Source of the DNA: an uncultured Bacilli bacterium | Lineage (GTDB): Bacteria > Bacillota_I > Bacilli_A > RF39 > UBA660 | Direction of reading: 5' to 3' | NCBI GenBank assembly: GCA_944351315.1 | Contig: CALVPL010000103.1 | Span: 1-8,751 of the forward strand | DNA length: 8,751 bases | Shown: positions 1-5,471 of the stretch, one piece after another | How positions within the stretch are numbered: the stretch's first letter is position 1 | Layout of the letters: each line of letters starts with the position of its first letter | Program-made: the position numbers and the translations under genes | The notes under the pieces: generated by a model | Database searches by the model: none | Told to the model about the DNA's origin: nothing | What the model saw: only the letters and a program-made list of their open reading frames with translations

Positions 1-18
1 TAAGTCAATAATTTATTA

Positions 19-121
19 AGAGACATTTTCACTAATTATTAGCGAATTTACTATAATATAAAACAGAGACATTTTCACTAATTATTGTTTACTAAAAATA
101 GAGACATTTTTAGTAATTATT
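19..121 (+). repeat. Three 22-bp direct repeats upstream of the origin
   Basis: Copies lie at 19-40, 65-86 and 100-121. The first two are identical over 22 bp and begin AGAGACATTTTCACTAATTA. The third differs at two positions (TTTTTAGTAA in place of TTTTCACTAA). Start-to-start distances are 46 and 35 bp, and the sequence between copies is not conserved. The first copy also forms an imperfect palindrome with the bases after it (28-36 against 38-46, 8 of 9 pairing). The third copy runs into a DnaA box at 117-125. Possible roles are origin-region protein-binding sites, operators of a leftward gene beyond the window edge, or a remnant transposon end, since IS21-type elements carry several short repeats at their ends. 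The sequence does not decide between these. Confidence 0.85.
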
Positions 122-380
122 CACAAATTTATGTTTTTTCTCCGTAGAAATCTAGCTTTTTTTATTCATGTGAATAACTATCCACTTTTTTTAGTAGAAT
201 TTTTTCCTTATTTTAAAGGAATTTCTTCTTAGTTATTCACCTATTCACATCCTGTGGATAACTTTTTTCGACATTATCCACTAATGCACAATTTAGTTTT
301 TTTGCTAATGTTAATAATGTGGATAACTGCTTTTTTTCTTGTGATTTAGGCCTATTATTCTGTTGATAAGTTGTGGATAG
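117..380. other. oriC: oriC, upstream DnaA-box cluster (incA/incB-like)
   Basis: This gene-free stretch ahead of dnaA is packed with DnaA boxes (consensus TTATNCACA). Perfect matches are 117-125 on the plus strand and 169-177, 253-261 and 318-326 on the minus strand. One-mismatch boxes are 233-241, 241-249, 274-282, 282-290 (plus strand), 361-369 and 372-380 (minus strand); 178-186 has two mismatches. Several boxes are followed by runs of 6-7 T, and three runs (263-268, 297-303, 331-337) start exactly 34 bp apart. Their position directly upstream of dnaA, with a second cluster after dnaA, matches the bipartite origin of Bacillus subtilis. The cluster should bind DnaA for initiation control and for autorepression of dnaA. 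The rest of bases 1-463 shows no credible reading frame; rpmH, the usual left neighbour, would lie outside the window. Confidence 0.9.
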
Positions 381-391
381 TATGTTAATAT
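363..391 (+). promoter_or_regulatory. Candidate dnaA promoter overlapped by DnaA boxes
   Basis: A sigma-A-like pair is visible: -35 TTGATA at 363-368 and -10 TAATAT at 386-391 with a 17-bp spacer. The -35 and spacer coincide with two near-consensus DnaA boxes on the minus strand (361-369 and 372-380), which would let DnaA repress its own gene. A second -10-like hexamer, TAGAAT at 426-431, has only a poor -35 (TTTCAA at 403-408) and could be an alternative. No transcript data are available, so the exact start is uncertain. Confidence 0.45.
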
Positions 392-463
392 ACATTTTGG
401 ACTTTCAAAAAGATTAAAAAAAGTGTAGAATATTGTTGACAAGTTTTAAAGCGGGGTGGTTTC

Positions 464-1861
464 ATGGGTGAAAAAGATCTTTGGCAATCTGTATTAAACG
501 AGATATATCCAGAAGTAAACTCGGCTTCTTTTCATGCTTGGTTTAATGATTTAAAGCTTATAAAAATTCAGAATAATAAAGTGTTTATTCAAGTACCTAT
601 GGAAATCCATAAACGTATTCTAACAACAAATTATTATAATTTAATTGATGATGCTTTTTATAAAATTACAAATCATAATTATGAATTTGAATTTTTACTA
701 AAAGAAGAAATTGAAGCTTCATTGGGTGAAATAGAACAAAATGTGGATAATGTGGATAACTTATCTAATGCGGTAGTAAAAGAAGAGAAACCCATTGTAA
801 GAGAAGAGAAGGAATGGGAATCGAACCTAATTAAAGAATTGAATTTTGATAATTATATCGTAGGCGATTCTAATCGACTGGCTAAAACAGCTGGAATGAT
901 CGTTGCTGAACAGCCTGGAAAAGTGCATAATCCTTTATTTATATACGGGAAGAGTGGACTAGGTAAAACCCATTTGATGCACGCGATCGGAAACTATATT
1001 GTTGAACATTCCAAAAAGAAAGTTTTATACACAACTAGTGAAATGTTTAAAGATGATTATATCAACATTATCAACAATGAAAATAAGGGAAATAACATTC
1101 AAGTTGCGGCCGATTTTAAAAAGAAATACCGTGAAGTAGACGTTTTAATTATTGACGATATTCAATATCTTGTGGGTGCTGAAAAGACACAGCAAGAATT
1201 TTTCCACACTTTTAATGCTTTACATCAGGCAAATAAACAGATTATAATAAGTTCAGATCGAAGTCCAGATGATTTAAAGCTTTTAGAAGAACGACTTAGA
1301 AGCCGTTTTATGTGGGGATTACCTGTAGATATTTATCCACCAGATTTTGAACTACGATGTAAAATTTTAAGGGCTAAGATTAAAAATATGTCTATCTCAA
1401 CCAAAATTGAAGACAGTGTCATCGAATATATTGCTAATAATTGTCAAAATGATGTTCGTTTTTTAGAAGGAGCATTGAACCGACTTATGGCTTATACGGC
1501 GATGATTGTACCGGAAAGAGTAGATTTAAATTTTGCTATTGAAGCTTTAGCAGATTTTGTAAATCACAATATATATACACGAAGTAGTATTGAAGGGATT
1601 CAAAAAGCGGTTGCAGATTACTATAAAATCACCATTGATGATTTAAAAGGAAAGAAGAGAAGTGCGAATATTGCATATCCAAGGCAAATTGCTATGTATT
1701 TATCGCGAACTTTAACGGAAGAAAACTTAAATAGAATCGGATTAGAGTTTGGTGGACGAGATCATTCAACAGTTATCCACGCTTGTGATAAAATTACTAG
1801 TGATTTAAAGACCAATAAAGCTTTAGAACAACAACTAAAAGAGATTCAAAATAAAATGTAA
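464..1861 (+). CDS. dnaA: Chromosomal replication initiator protein DnaA
   Basis: AAA+ ATPase that binds DnaA boxes as an ATP-bound oligomer, melts oriC and recruits the replicative helicase. At 465 residues it is full length. Domain I (helicase and regulator contacts) covers about 1-80. Domain II, about 81-120, is an acidic linker containing NVDNVDN at 93-99. The AAA+ core spans about 125-345, with Walker A GKSGLGKT at 162-169, Walker B LIIDD at 228-232 and an arginine-finger region LRSRF at 278-282. The helix-turn-helix domain IV runs from about 355, with the DnaA signature GGRDHSTVIHA at 430-440 that contacts the box. The start at 464 is supported by GGTGGT at 455-460. Near-consensus DnaA boxes fall inside the gene at 1333-1341 and 1773-1781, and a perfect tandem pair lies at 742-759. 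The overlapped promoter suggests autoregulation. Identification is secure. Confidence 0.99.
   Translation: MGEKDLWQSVLNEIYPEVNSASFHAWFNDLKLIKIQNNKVFIQVPMEIHKRILTTNYYNLIDDAFYKITNHNYEFEFLLKEEIEASLGEIEQNVDNVDNLSNAVVKEEKPIVREEKEWESNLIKELNFDNYIVGDSNRLAKTAGMIVAEQPGKVHNPLFIYGKSGLGKTHLMHAIGNYIVEHSKKKVLYTTSEMFKDDYINIINNENKGNNIQVAADFKKKYREVDVLIIDDIQYLVGAEKTQQEFFHTFNALHQANKQIIISSDRSPDDLKLLEERLRSRFMWGLPVDIYPPDFELRCKILRAKIKNMSISTKIEDSVIEYIANNCQNDVRFLEGALNRLMAYTAMIVPERVDLNFAIEALADFVNHNIYTRSSIEGIQKAVADYYKITIDDLKGKKRSANIAYPRQIAMYLSRTLTEENLNRIGLEFGGRDHSTVIHACDKITSDLKTNKALEQQLKEIQNKM
742..759 (-). promoter_or_regulatory. Tandem perfect DnaA boxes inside dnaA
   Basis: Two TGTGGATAA sequences (TTATCCACA on the minus strand) lie end to end at 742-750 and 751-759, within codons for linker residues 93-99 of DnaA. 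With three following bases (to 762) the segment is a perfect 21-bp inverted copy of 1940-1960, the tandem pair next to the presumed unwinding site. Both valines use GTG, which is what creates the box. The opposite side of this pair is not notably A/T-pure, so it looks more like a DnaA-binding or titration site than a second melting site. Box identity is seen directly; function is inferred. Confidence 0.7.
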
Positions 1862-1960
1862 TGTGCATAAGTTTTAAAAATGTTCATAGTTATCCACGAT
1901 AAAATTCGACATTTTTTCTATTATTTAAGGGCTTTTTAAAAGTTATCCACATTATCCACA
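1862..1960. other. oriC: oriC, downstream DnaA-box cluster (incC-like)
   Basis: The 149-bp dnaA-dnaN gap carries DnaA boxes at 1862-1870 (TTATGCACA, minus strand, starting one base after the dnaA stop), 1890-1898 (one mismatch), 1943-1951 and 1952-1960. The last two are perfect TTATCCACA, same strand, with no base between them. In B. subtilis a comparable forward pair in this gap anchors the DnaA filament that opens the adjacent DNA. The gap has no convincing terminator or promoter for dnaN, so dnaN is probably co-transcribed with dnaA. Confidence 0.9.
1905..1917 (+). repeat. TTCGACATT word, copy in dnaA-dnaN gap
   Basis: TTCGACATTTTTT at 1905-1917 is identical to 3747-3759 ahead of comK, and its first nine bases recur at 267-275 in the upstream oriC cluster. 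All three copies are on the plus strand and between genes. No promoter or known binding motif explains it. Confidence 0.6.
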
Positions 1961-1997
1961 GTATTAATAATATGAATATATAAATATAAAATAAGAA
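1961..1997. other. Probable DNA unwinding element of oriC
   Basis: Immediately right of the tandem boxes is a stretch in which only 1961, 1974 and 1995 are not A or T, which marks the easiest place to melt. In B. subtilis this position holds DnaA-trios, read as 3'-[G/A]A[T/A]-5' triplets on the lower strand. Here the lower strand at 1961-1972 reads CAT, AAT, TAT, TAT (3' to 5'): the central A is kept in all four but only one fits the full consensus, and the GC-rich spacer seen in B. subtilis is reduced to one G. The unwinding role is likely from position and composition; the trio reading is tentative. Confidence 0.6.
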
Positions 1998-2010
1998 AGA
2001 GGGAAAAATC

Positions 2011-3129
2011 ATGAAATTTACAATTGATAAAAACATATTGTTAGAAAATTTAAATAATGTAATTCGAGGAATATCTACTAAAAATGTAATTCCAGTATTA
2101 AATGGTATCAAATTTGAATTAAAAGAAGAGGGGTTAACCTTAACTGCTAGTGATAGTGAGCTTACTATTGAATCTTTTATTGAAAGTAAGTTTATTCGTA
2201 ATATTGAAAGTACAGGTACTATTATTATAAGTAGTAAATATATTTTAGATATTATTCGTAAAATGCCTAGTGATGTTATTAATTTTGAAATGATGGATAG
2301 TTTAAAAATTAAAATTTATTCTGATTTCAATCAATACAATCTAAATTGTTTAGATCCAAGTGAATATCCTAGTATTAAGTTGATAAGTCATAAAGATCCT
2401 ATTACTATAAAGGCGAATGTTTTGAAAGAATTAATTAATCAAACATCTTTTGCTATTTCAACTCAAGAATTAAGACCAATTTTAACTGGTTTAAATATGA
2501 AAATTAATGGAGATCTTTTTGAAGTTATTGCTACAGATTCTTATCGTTTAGCTAAGAAAAATATTAAATTAGATGTTCCTGTTGAAACAGATGTGAATAT
2601 TGTTATTCCAGGTAAAAATATTACAGAATTAGAACATATCTTGGTGGATGATGAAGATGTGTATATGAATGTATTTAATAACCGAGTATTGTTTCAATAT
2701 AAAAACATTAAATTTCAAACAAATATTTTATCTGGAAGTTACCCAAATACTTCAAATTTAATCCCAACTGAGTTTGAAATACTTGTTCAAACTAAGAAAA
2801 GCGAATTTATGGGAGCTGTAGATCGTGCGGCTTTATTAACTCAAGGAAAAGATAAAAATATTATTAAAATGAAGATTGAAAATAAAGAAATGATCATTAA
2901 TTCTTATGCATCTGAAATAGGTAAAACAGAAGAGAGAGTAGTTATTGATACAGATGAAAAATCTAATATAGATATTTCTTTTAGTGCTCGTTATATGATG
3001 GATGCATTAAAAACTATTAAAGATGAAGACATTTTAATTCTTTTAAATAATGATGTTAAACCTATTGTTATTAAATCTCTAACAGATGAAAGTTTAATTC
3101 AATTAATATTACCAATCAAAACTTATTAA
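2011..3129 (+). CDS. dnaN: DNA polymerase III beta sliding clamp
   Basis: Ring-forming processivity factor that tethers the replicative polymerase and docks other clamp-binding proteins. At 372 residues it has the usual length for three repeated clamp folds of about 120 residues each. Recognisable family features are the N-terminal MKFTIDKNILLENL, the mid-protein ATDSYRLAKK stretch that shapes the protein-binding pocket, and the C-terminal ILPIKTY, equivalent to the LPxRTY ending of other beta clamps. The start at 2011 has a good ribosome site, AAAGAGGG at 1996-2003 with a 7-base spacer. It follows dnaA by 149 bp across the downstream half of oriC, the standard bacterial arrangement. Nothing appears broken. 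Confidence 0.99.
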   Translation: MKFTIDKNILLENLNNVIRGISTKNVIPVLNGIKFELKEEGLTLTASDSELTIESFIESKFIRNIESTGTIIISSKYILDIIRKMPSDVINFEMMDSLKIKIYSDFNQYNLNCLDPSEYPSIKLISHKDPITIKANVLKELINQTSFAISTQELRPILTGLNMKINGDLFEVIATDSYRLAKKNIKLDVPVETDVNIVIPGKNITELEHILVDDEDVYMNVFNNRVLFQYKNIKFQTNILSGSYPNTSNLIPTEFEILVQTKKSEFMGAVDRAALLTQGKDKNIIKMKIENKEMIINSYASEIGKTEERVVIDTDEKSNIDISFSARYMMDALKTIKDEDILILLNNDVKPIVIKSLTDESLIQLILPIKTY

Positions 3130-3211
3130 AATAACTCTCAAATGGCAGCTTTTTTCTTGTTATAGAAAGAATCTTATTTTATTCTTTATGTAGAGAAAGA
3201 GTGTGGTTTAT

Positions 3212-3736
3212 ATGAATAAGTCTTCGGATACCAAAGAAGTAGTTGAAACTTCAAAAGAAAAAGAAAATGAGATTGAAGTTAAAAGTTTAACAAGTATTTG
3301 CTTGCGTTATTTTATTCATTTTGTGATTTTAGATCTTTTAGTTTTGGTGCTTTTTTCTTTTCTACTTGTGCCTGTATTATCAGCGATTTTACAGCCGTTT
3401 TTAACTTTATTAAAAGATAATAATCTTCTTTTTTTCGTTGTTATTTGCTTGATAAATTTTGGAATTTATTTCTGTTTTTATTATTTTCTTACAAAATTAT
3501 GTTTAAAAGATACGTTTATAAAGGGAAGAAGGTTAGAAAAAGATCAATCTCAAAAATTTCTTATTTTCATACTCGTTGTTATTCCAGTGTTGATTTTTAT
3601 CCAGGGGCTTATTAGTGGAAATTCTTCAGAGGGTATGGGGTATACAACTTTAGAATTTATTCCTTCCTTGCTTATGGCAGCGGCTAGTTCTTTTGCTGCA
3701 TGGGTAAATCGAAAAAGAATTAAAGTTTCTGATTAA
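3212..3736 (+). CDS. Unrecognised membrane protein, four predicted membrane segments
   Basis: I do not recognise the family. The 174-residue protein has a soluble, highly charged N-terminus (about 1-25, rich in Lys and Glu), then hydrophobic segments at about 37-65, 72-97, 115-136 and 148-166, and a short basic tail (NRKRIKVSD). A basic loop (about 95-115, with KGRRLEK) separates segments 2 and 3, and a Gly/Ser-rich loop separates 3 and 4. No signal-peptide cleavage site or catalytic motif is visible. The frame is open from a GTG at 3203, but ATG at 3212 is preferred because AGAAAGAG (3194-3201) is suitably spaced only for it. It lies between dnaN and comK with gaps of 82 and 77 bp, where many Firmicutes have the S4-domain gene yaaA. 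A weak extended -10 (TGTTATAGA, 3158-3166) may allow separate expression. A link to competence is only positional. Confidence 0.85.
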   Translation: MNKSSDTKEVVETSKEKENEIEVKSLTSICLRYFIHFVILDLLVLVLFSFLLVPVLSAILQPFLTLLKDNNLLFFVVICLINFGIYFCFYYFLTKLCLKDTFIKGRRLEKDQSQKFLIFILVVIPVLIFIQGLISGNSSEGMGYTTLEFIPSLLMAAASSFAAWVNRKRIKVSD

Positions 3737-3746
3737 TTCTTTTTTT

Positions 3747-3759
3747 TTCGACATTTTTT
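3747..3759 (+). repeat. TTCGACATT word, copy ahead of comK
   Basis: Thirteen bases identical to 1905-1917, placed 55 bp upstream of the comK start. TCGACA within it resembles a -35 hexamer (TTGACA), but the only extended -10-like element downstream, TGGTAATCT at 3772-3780, is 21 bp away, too far for a normal sigma-A promoter. Confidence 0.5.
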
Positions 3760-3813
3760 GTTTCTTTATTGTGGTAATCTAGATGCAATTTTTACATGAG
3801 TGGGGGAAATTTT

Positions 3814-4275
3814 ATGCAAAAAGAATATGAAATAAATGAAGAAACATTAGCAATAATTGCTGTGGATAAGCACTATTCTGAGGTTTATGAATTAAATGAT
3901 CATTATGTTATTGAAAAGGGTTCTAACAAAATTATGGAAGATAGCTGTCGTTATTTTGGAAGTTCTTTAGAAGGTAGAAGAAAAGGGACTGAATATATGA
4001 TAGGCGTAAATTATAAAGCACCTATTATTGTTGAAGAAACAAAGGAAATAATTTTTTTTCCCACTTCAACTTCAAGAGAAAATTGTAATTGGATTGGTTT
4101 AAAACATATTAAATCCTATTATCGAGAAGGTGATATTCTCTTTATTGAGTTTCAAAATGATGTCAAAATACCTTTAAGTGTTTCCTATGGGATAATAGAT
4201 AATCAAGTTTTGCGGGCAACTCGGTTAGAAAGTGCATTACGAGGACGAAAAATAGCAAAAAAATCTATTAAATAA
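3814..4275 (+). CDS. comK: ComK-family competence transcription factor, short form
   Basis: In B. subtilis ComK activates the late competence (DNA uptake) genes by binding paired AAAAN5TTTT boxes. The match recalled from B. subtilis covers the conserved core: DSCRYFGSSLEGRRKGT (43-59; DRSCRFFGSSYAGRKAGT in B. subtilis), KAPIIV (68-73; KPPIMV), a FFPTSTSRENCNWI stretch (81-94), and a later IPLSVSYG...DNQVLRA section (119-135). At 153 residues it is about 40 shorter than the 192-residue B. subtilis protein. It ends soon after NQVLRA in a basic tail (RGRKIAKKSIK) and lacks the FMLYPK element by which MecA targets ComK to ClpCP. ATG 3814 is chosen over in-frame ATG 3796 because the G-rich ribosome site (AGTGGGGGAA, 3799-3808) serves only the later start. 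No clear ComK box lies upstream, so autoactivation is not evident. Confidence in the family is good; whether it controls DNA uptake here is unknown. Confidence 0.85.
   Translation: MQKEYEINEETLAIIAVDKHYSEVYELNDHYVIEKGSNKIMEDSCRYFGSSLEGRRKGTEYMIGVNYKAPIIVEETKEIIFFPTSTSRENCNWIGLKHIKSYYREGDILFIEFQNDVKIPLSVSYGIIDNQVLRATRLESALRGRKIAKKSIK
3861..3869 (-). promoter_or_regulatory. Perfect DnaA box inside comK
   Basis: TGTGGATAA (TTATCCACA on the minus strand) falls in codons for Val-Asp-Lys near the comK N-terminus, 48 bp after the start codon. It could be coding chance, or a site where DnaA influences comK transcription. Confidence 0.45.
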
Positions 4276-4285
4276 GTCTTTTTTG

Positions 4286-4294
4286 TGTTATAAT
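4286..4294 (+). promoter_or_regulatory. Extended -10 promoter ahead of recF
   Basis: TGTTATAAT is a perfect extended -10 (TGN-TATAAT), 11 bp after the comK stop. No good -35 is present at 17 bp (TATTAA, 4266-4271), which extended -10 promoters can tolerate. Transcription would begin near 4301 and cover recF, gyrB and gyrA. Confidence 0.6.
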
Positions 4295-4299
4295 TACTT

Positions 4300-4333
4300 T
4301 AGGTATAGGAGTATTAGTATACCTATATTTTTT
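4300..4333 (+). promoter_or_regulatory. Hairpin plus T6 tract at the recF transcript 5' end
   Basis: TAGGTATA (4300-4307) pairs perfectly with TATACCTA (4318-4325) across a 10-base loop, and six T follow at 4328-4333. The form is that of a weak intrinsic terminator (8 bp, two GC pairs). It could end comK transcription, attenuate the recF transcript that starts at about 4301, form a protective 5' stem-loop, or, as DNA, be a repressor operator at +1. It is the only terminator-like structure found in the window. Confidence 0.5.
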
Positions 4334-4361
4334 CTATAAATAAAAATTAAGGGGTAAAAAT

Positions 4362-5471
4362 ATGAAAGTAGAGTTTTTACAATTGTATAATTTTCGAAAT
4401 TATAATCAATTAACTATTTCTTTTCATTCACACCTTAATCTTATTTATGGAAAGAATGGTTCAGGAAAAACAAATTTAGTAGAAGCTATCTATGTTCTTG
4501 GTTTGACAAGAAGTTTTCGCTTAGTAGGGGATAAAACTCTTATTAAAGATGATACTTCTATGTGTAAAATAATGGGACGAATTGTGGATAAGTACTCTAC
4601 AGATTATCAAATTTTACTAAATAAAGAAGGGAAAAAGGTTCAAATTAATCATGATAAAGTCGCTAAGATTTCAGATTATATTTCCAAAATTCCGATCGTT
4701 TTGTTTCATCCTGATGATTTAAGGTTTATTAAAGATACTCCAAGTACCCGGCGAAAAAATGTAAATATTTCTATTTCTGAATTGGATCTTAGTTATTTGC
4801 GATACTTAAATGATTATAACAAATTGTTGAAACAACGTAATTCTTATTTAAAACAGATGATCGTGAATGGAAATACTTCAAGTAATTATTTAGATGTTTT
4901 AACGGATAAACTCATTGATTATGGTATGAATATTCATTTAAAAAGAAAAGAATTTTTGGACTTAATCAATGAATATATTGGCTGTTTTTATGAAAAAATT
5001 ACAGGTGTTTCTGGTTTAAAATTGAAATATATTTCTTCTTATAATGATTTAAGTAAAGAAAAATTAAAGGATCTGTATTCTAAAATGCTTGTTAAAGATA
5101 TAAATTTTGGCAAAACTCATGTTGGAATTCATATGGATGATTTGAAATTTTCTTTAAATGATCAAGATTTAAAGGATTATGGTAGTGAAGGACAACAAAA
5201 AAATGCGATTATTGCTTATAAATTTAGCGAATTAGAAATATTTAAAAAAATGAAAGGAAATTATCCTATTTTAATACTTGATGATTTGTTTAGTGAATTA
5301 GATTTGGAAAAAGTTCAAAATATTTTGAAATTATTGAAAGAAGAGGTACAAACATTTATTACTACTACTGACGTTACAAAATTTTCTTTTTTAGAGTCTT
5401 TTTCTTATAAACAAATTCATATTCAAAATGGAAAAGTAGTGGAGGAGAGTGAACATGAAAGAAGAAAATAA
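4362..5471 (+). CDS. recF: DNA replication and repair protein RecF
   Basis: SMC-like ATPase that, with RecO and RecR, helps load RecA at single-strand gaps and stalled forks. At 369 residues it is full length. Walker A GKNGSGKT is at 30-37, the PSTRR region at 127-131 begins the helical lobe, the ABC signature is YGSEGQQK at 273-280, and Walker B is ILILDDLFSELD at 303-314. The late TTTDVTKF (334-341) fits the usual end of the ATPase fold. The ribosome site AAGGGG (4349-4354) lies 7 bases before the ATG. The gene has its own probable promoter and 5' hairpin. Its last 17 bp overlap gyrB, so the two are probably translationally coupled. The remB/yaaB gene that separates recF and gyrB in B. subtilis is absent. 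Confidence 0.98.
   Translation: MKVEFLQLYNFRNYNQLTISFHSHLNLIYGKNGSGKTNLVEAIYVLGLTRSFRLVGDKTLIKDDTSMCKIMGRIVDKYSTDYQILLNKEGKKVQINHDKVAKISDYISKIPIVLFHPDDLRFIKDTPSTRRKNVNISISELDLSYLRYLNDYNKLLKQRNSYLKQMIVNGNTSSNYLDVLTDKLIDYGMNIHLKRKEFLDLINEYIGCFYEKITGVSGLKLKYISSYNDLSKEKLKDLYSKMLVKDINFGKTHVGIHMDDLKFSLNDQDLKDYGSEGQQKNAIIAYKFSELEIFKKMKGNYPILILDDLFSELDLEKVQNILKLLKEEVQTFITTTDVTKFSFLESFSYKQIHIQNGKVVEESEHERRK
4583..4591 (-). promoter_or_regulatory. Perfect DnaA box inside recF
   Basis: TGTGGATAA falls in codons for Val-Asp-Lys (residues 75-77 of RecF), the same codons and frame as the box in comK. The site matches the high-affinity box fully; a role is not demonstrated and may be coding chance. Confidence 0.35.

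Noticed and set aside
3..8. AGTCAA, a TTGACT -35-like hexamer on the minus strand, possibly for leftward rpmH
   Set aside because: The matching -10 would lie beyond the window edge, so it cannot be assessed.
436..441. TTGACA just before dnaA as a -35 box
   Set aside because: A 17-bp spacer would put the -10 on the start codon at 464. The gene has a normal ribosome site, so a leaderless start is unlikely.
1..463. CRISPR array suggested by the 22-bp repeats
   Set aside because: There are only three copies, with unequal, very short intervals (24 and 13 bp) and no cas genes. The layout fits binding sites or a transposon end better.
1901..1917. AAAA...TTTT pattern in the dnaA-dnaN gap as a ComK box
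   Set aside because: The spacing is not the required AAAAN5TTTT, and no second partner box is present. No proper ComK box was found in any intergenic gap.
1890..2111. Minus-strand open frame of 73 codons across the dnaA-dnaN gap
   Set aside because: It lies over DnaA boxes, the A/T-rich unwinding stretch and the dnaN start. Its low-complexity hydrophobic translation follows from AT-rich DNA.
3166..3187. AAAGAAT/ATTCTTT hairpin after dnaN as a terminator
   Set aside because: The stem is 7 bp with a single GC pair and no T-tract after the second arm. The T-run at 3150-3155 lies before the hairpin and has no stem of its own.
5449..5454. GTG at 5449 as the gyrB start
   Set aside because: It overlaps the end of the ribosome-site region. 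ATG 5455 has proper spacing from GGAGG at 5441-5445.
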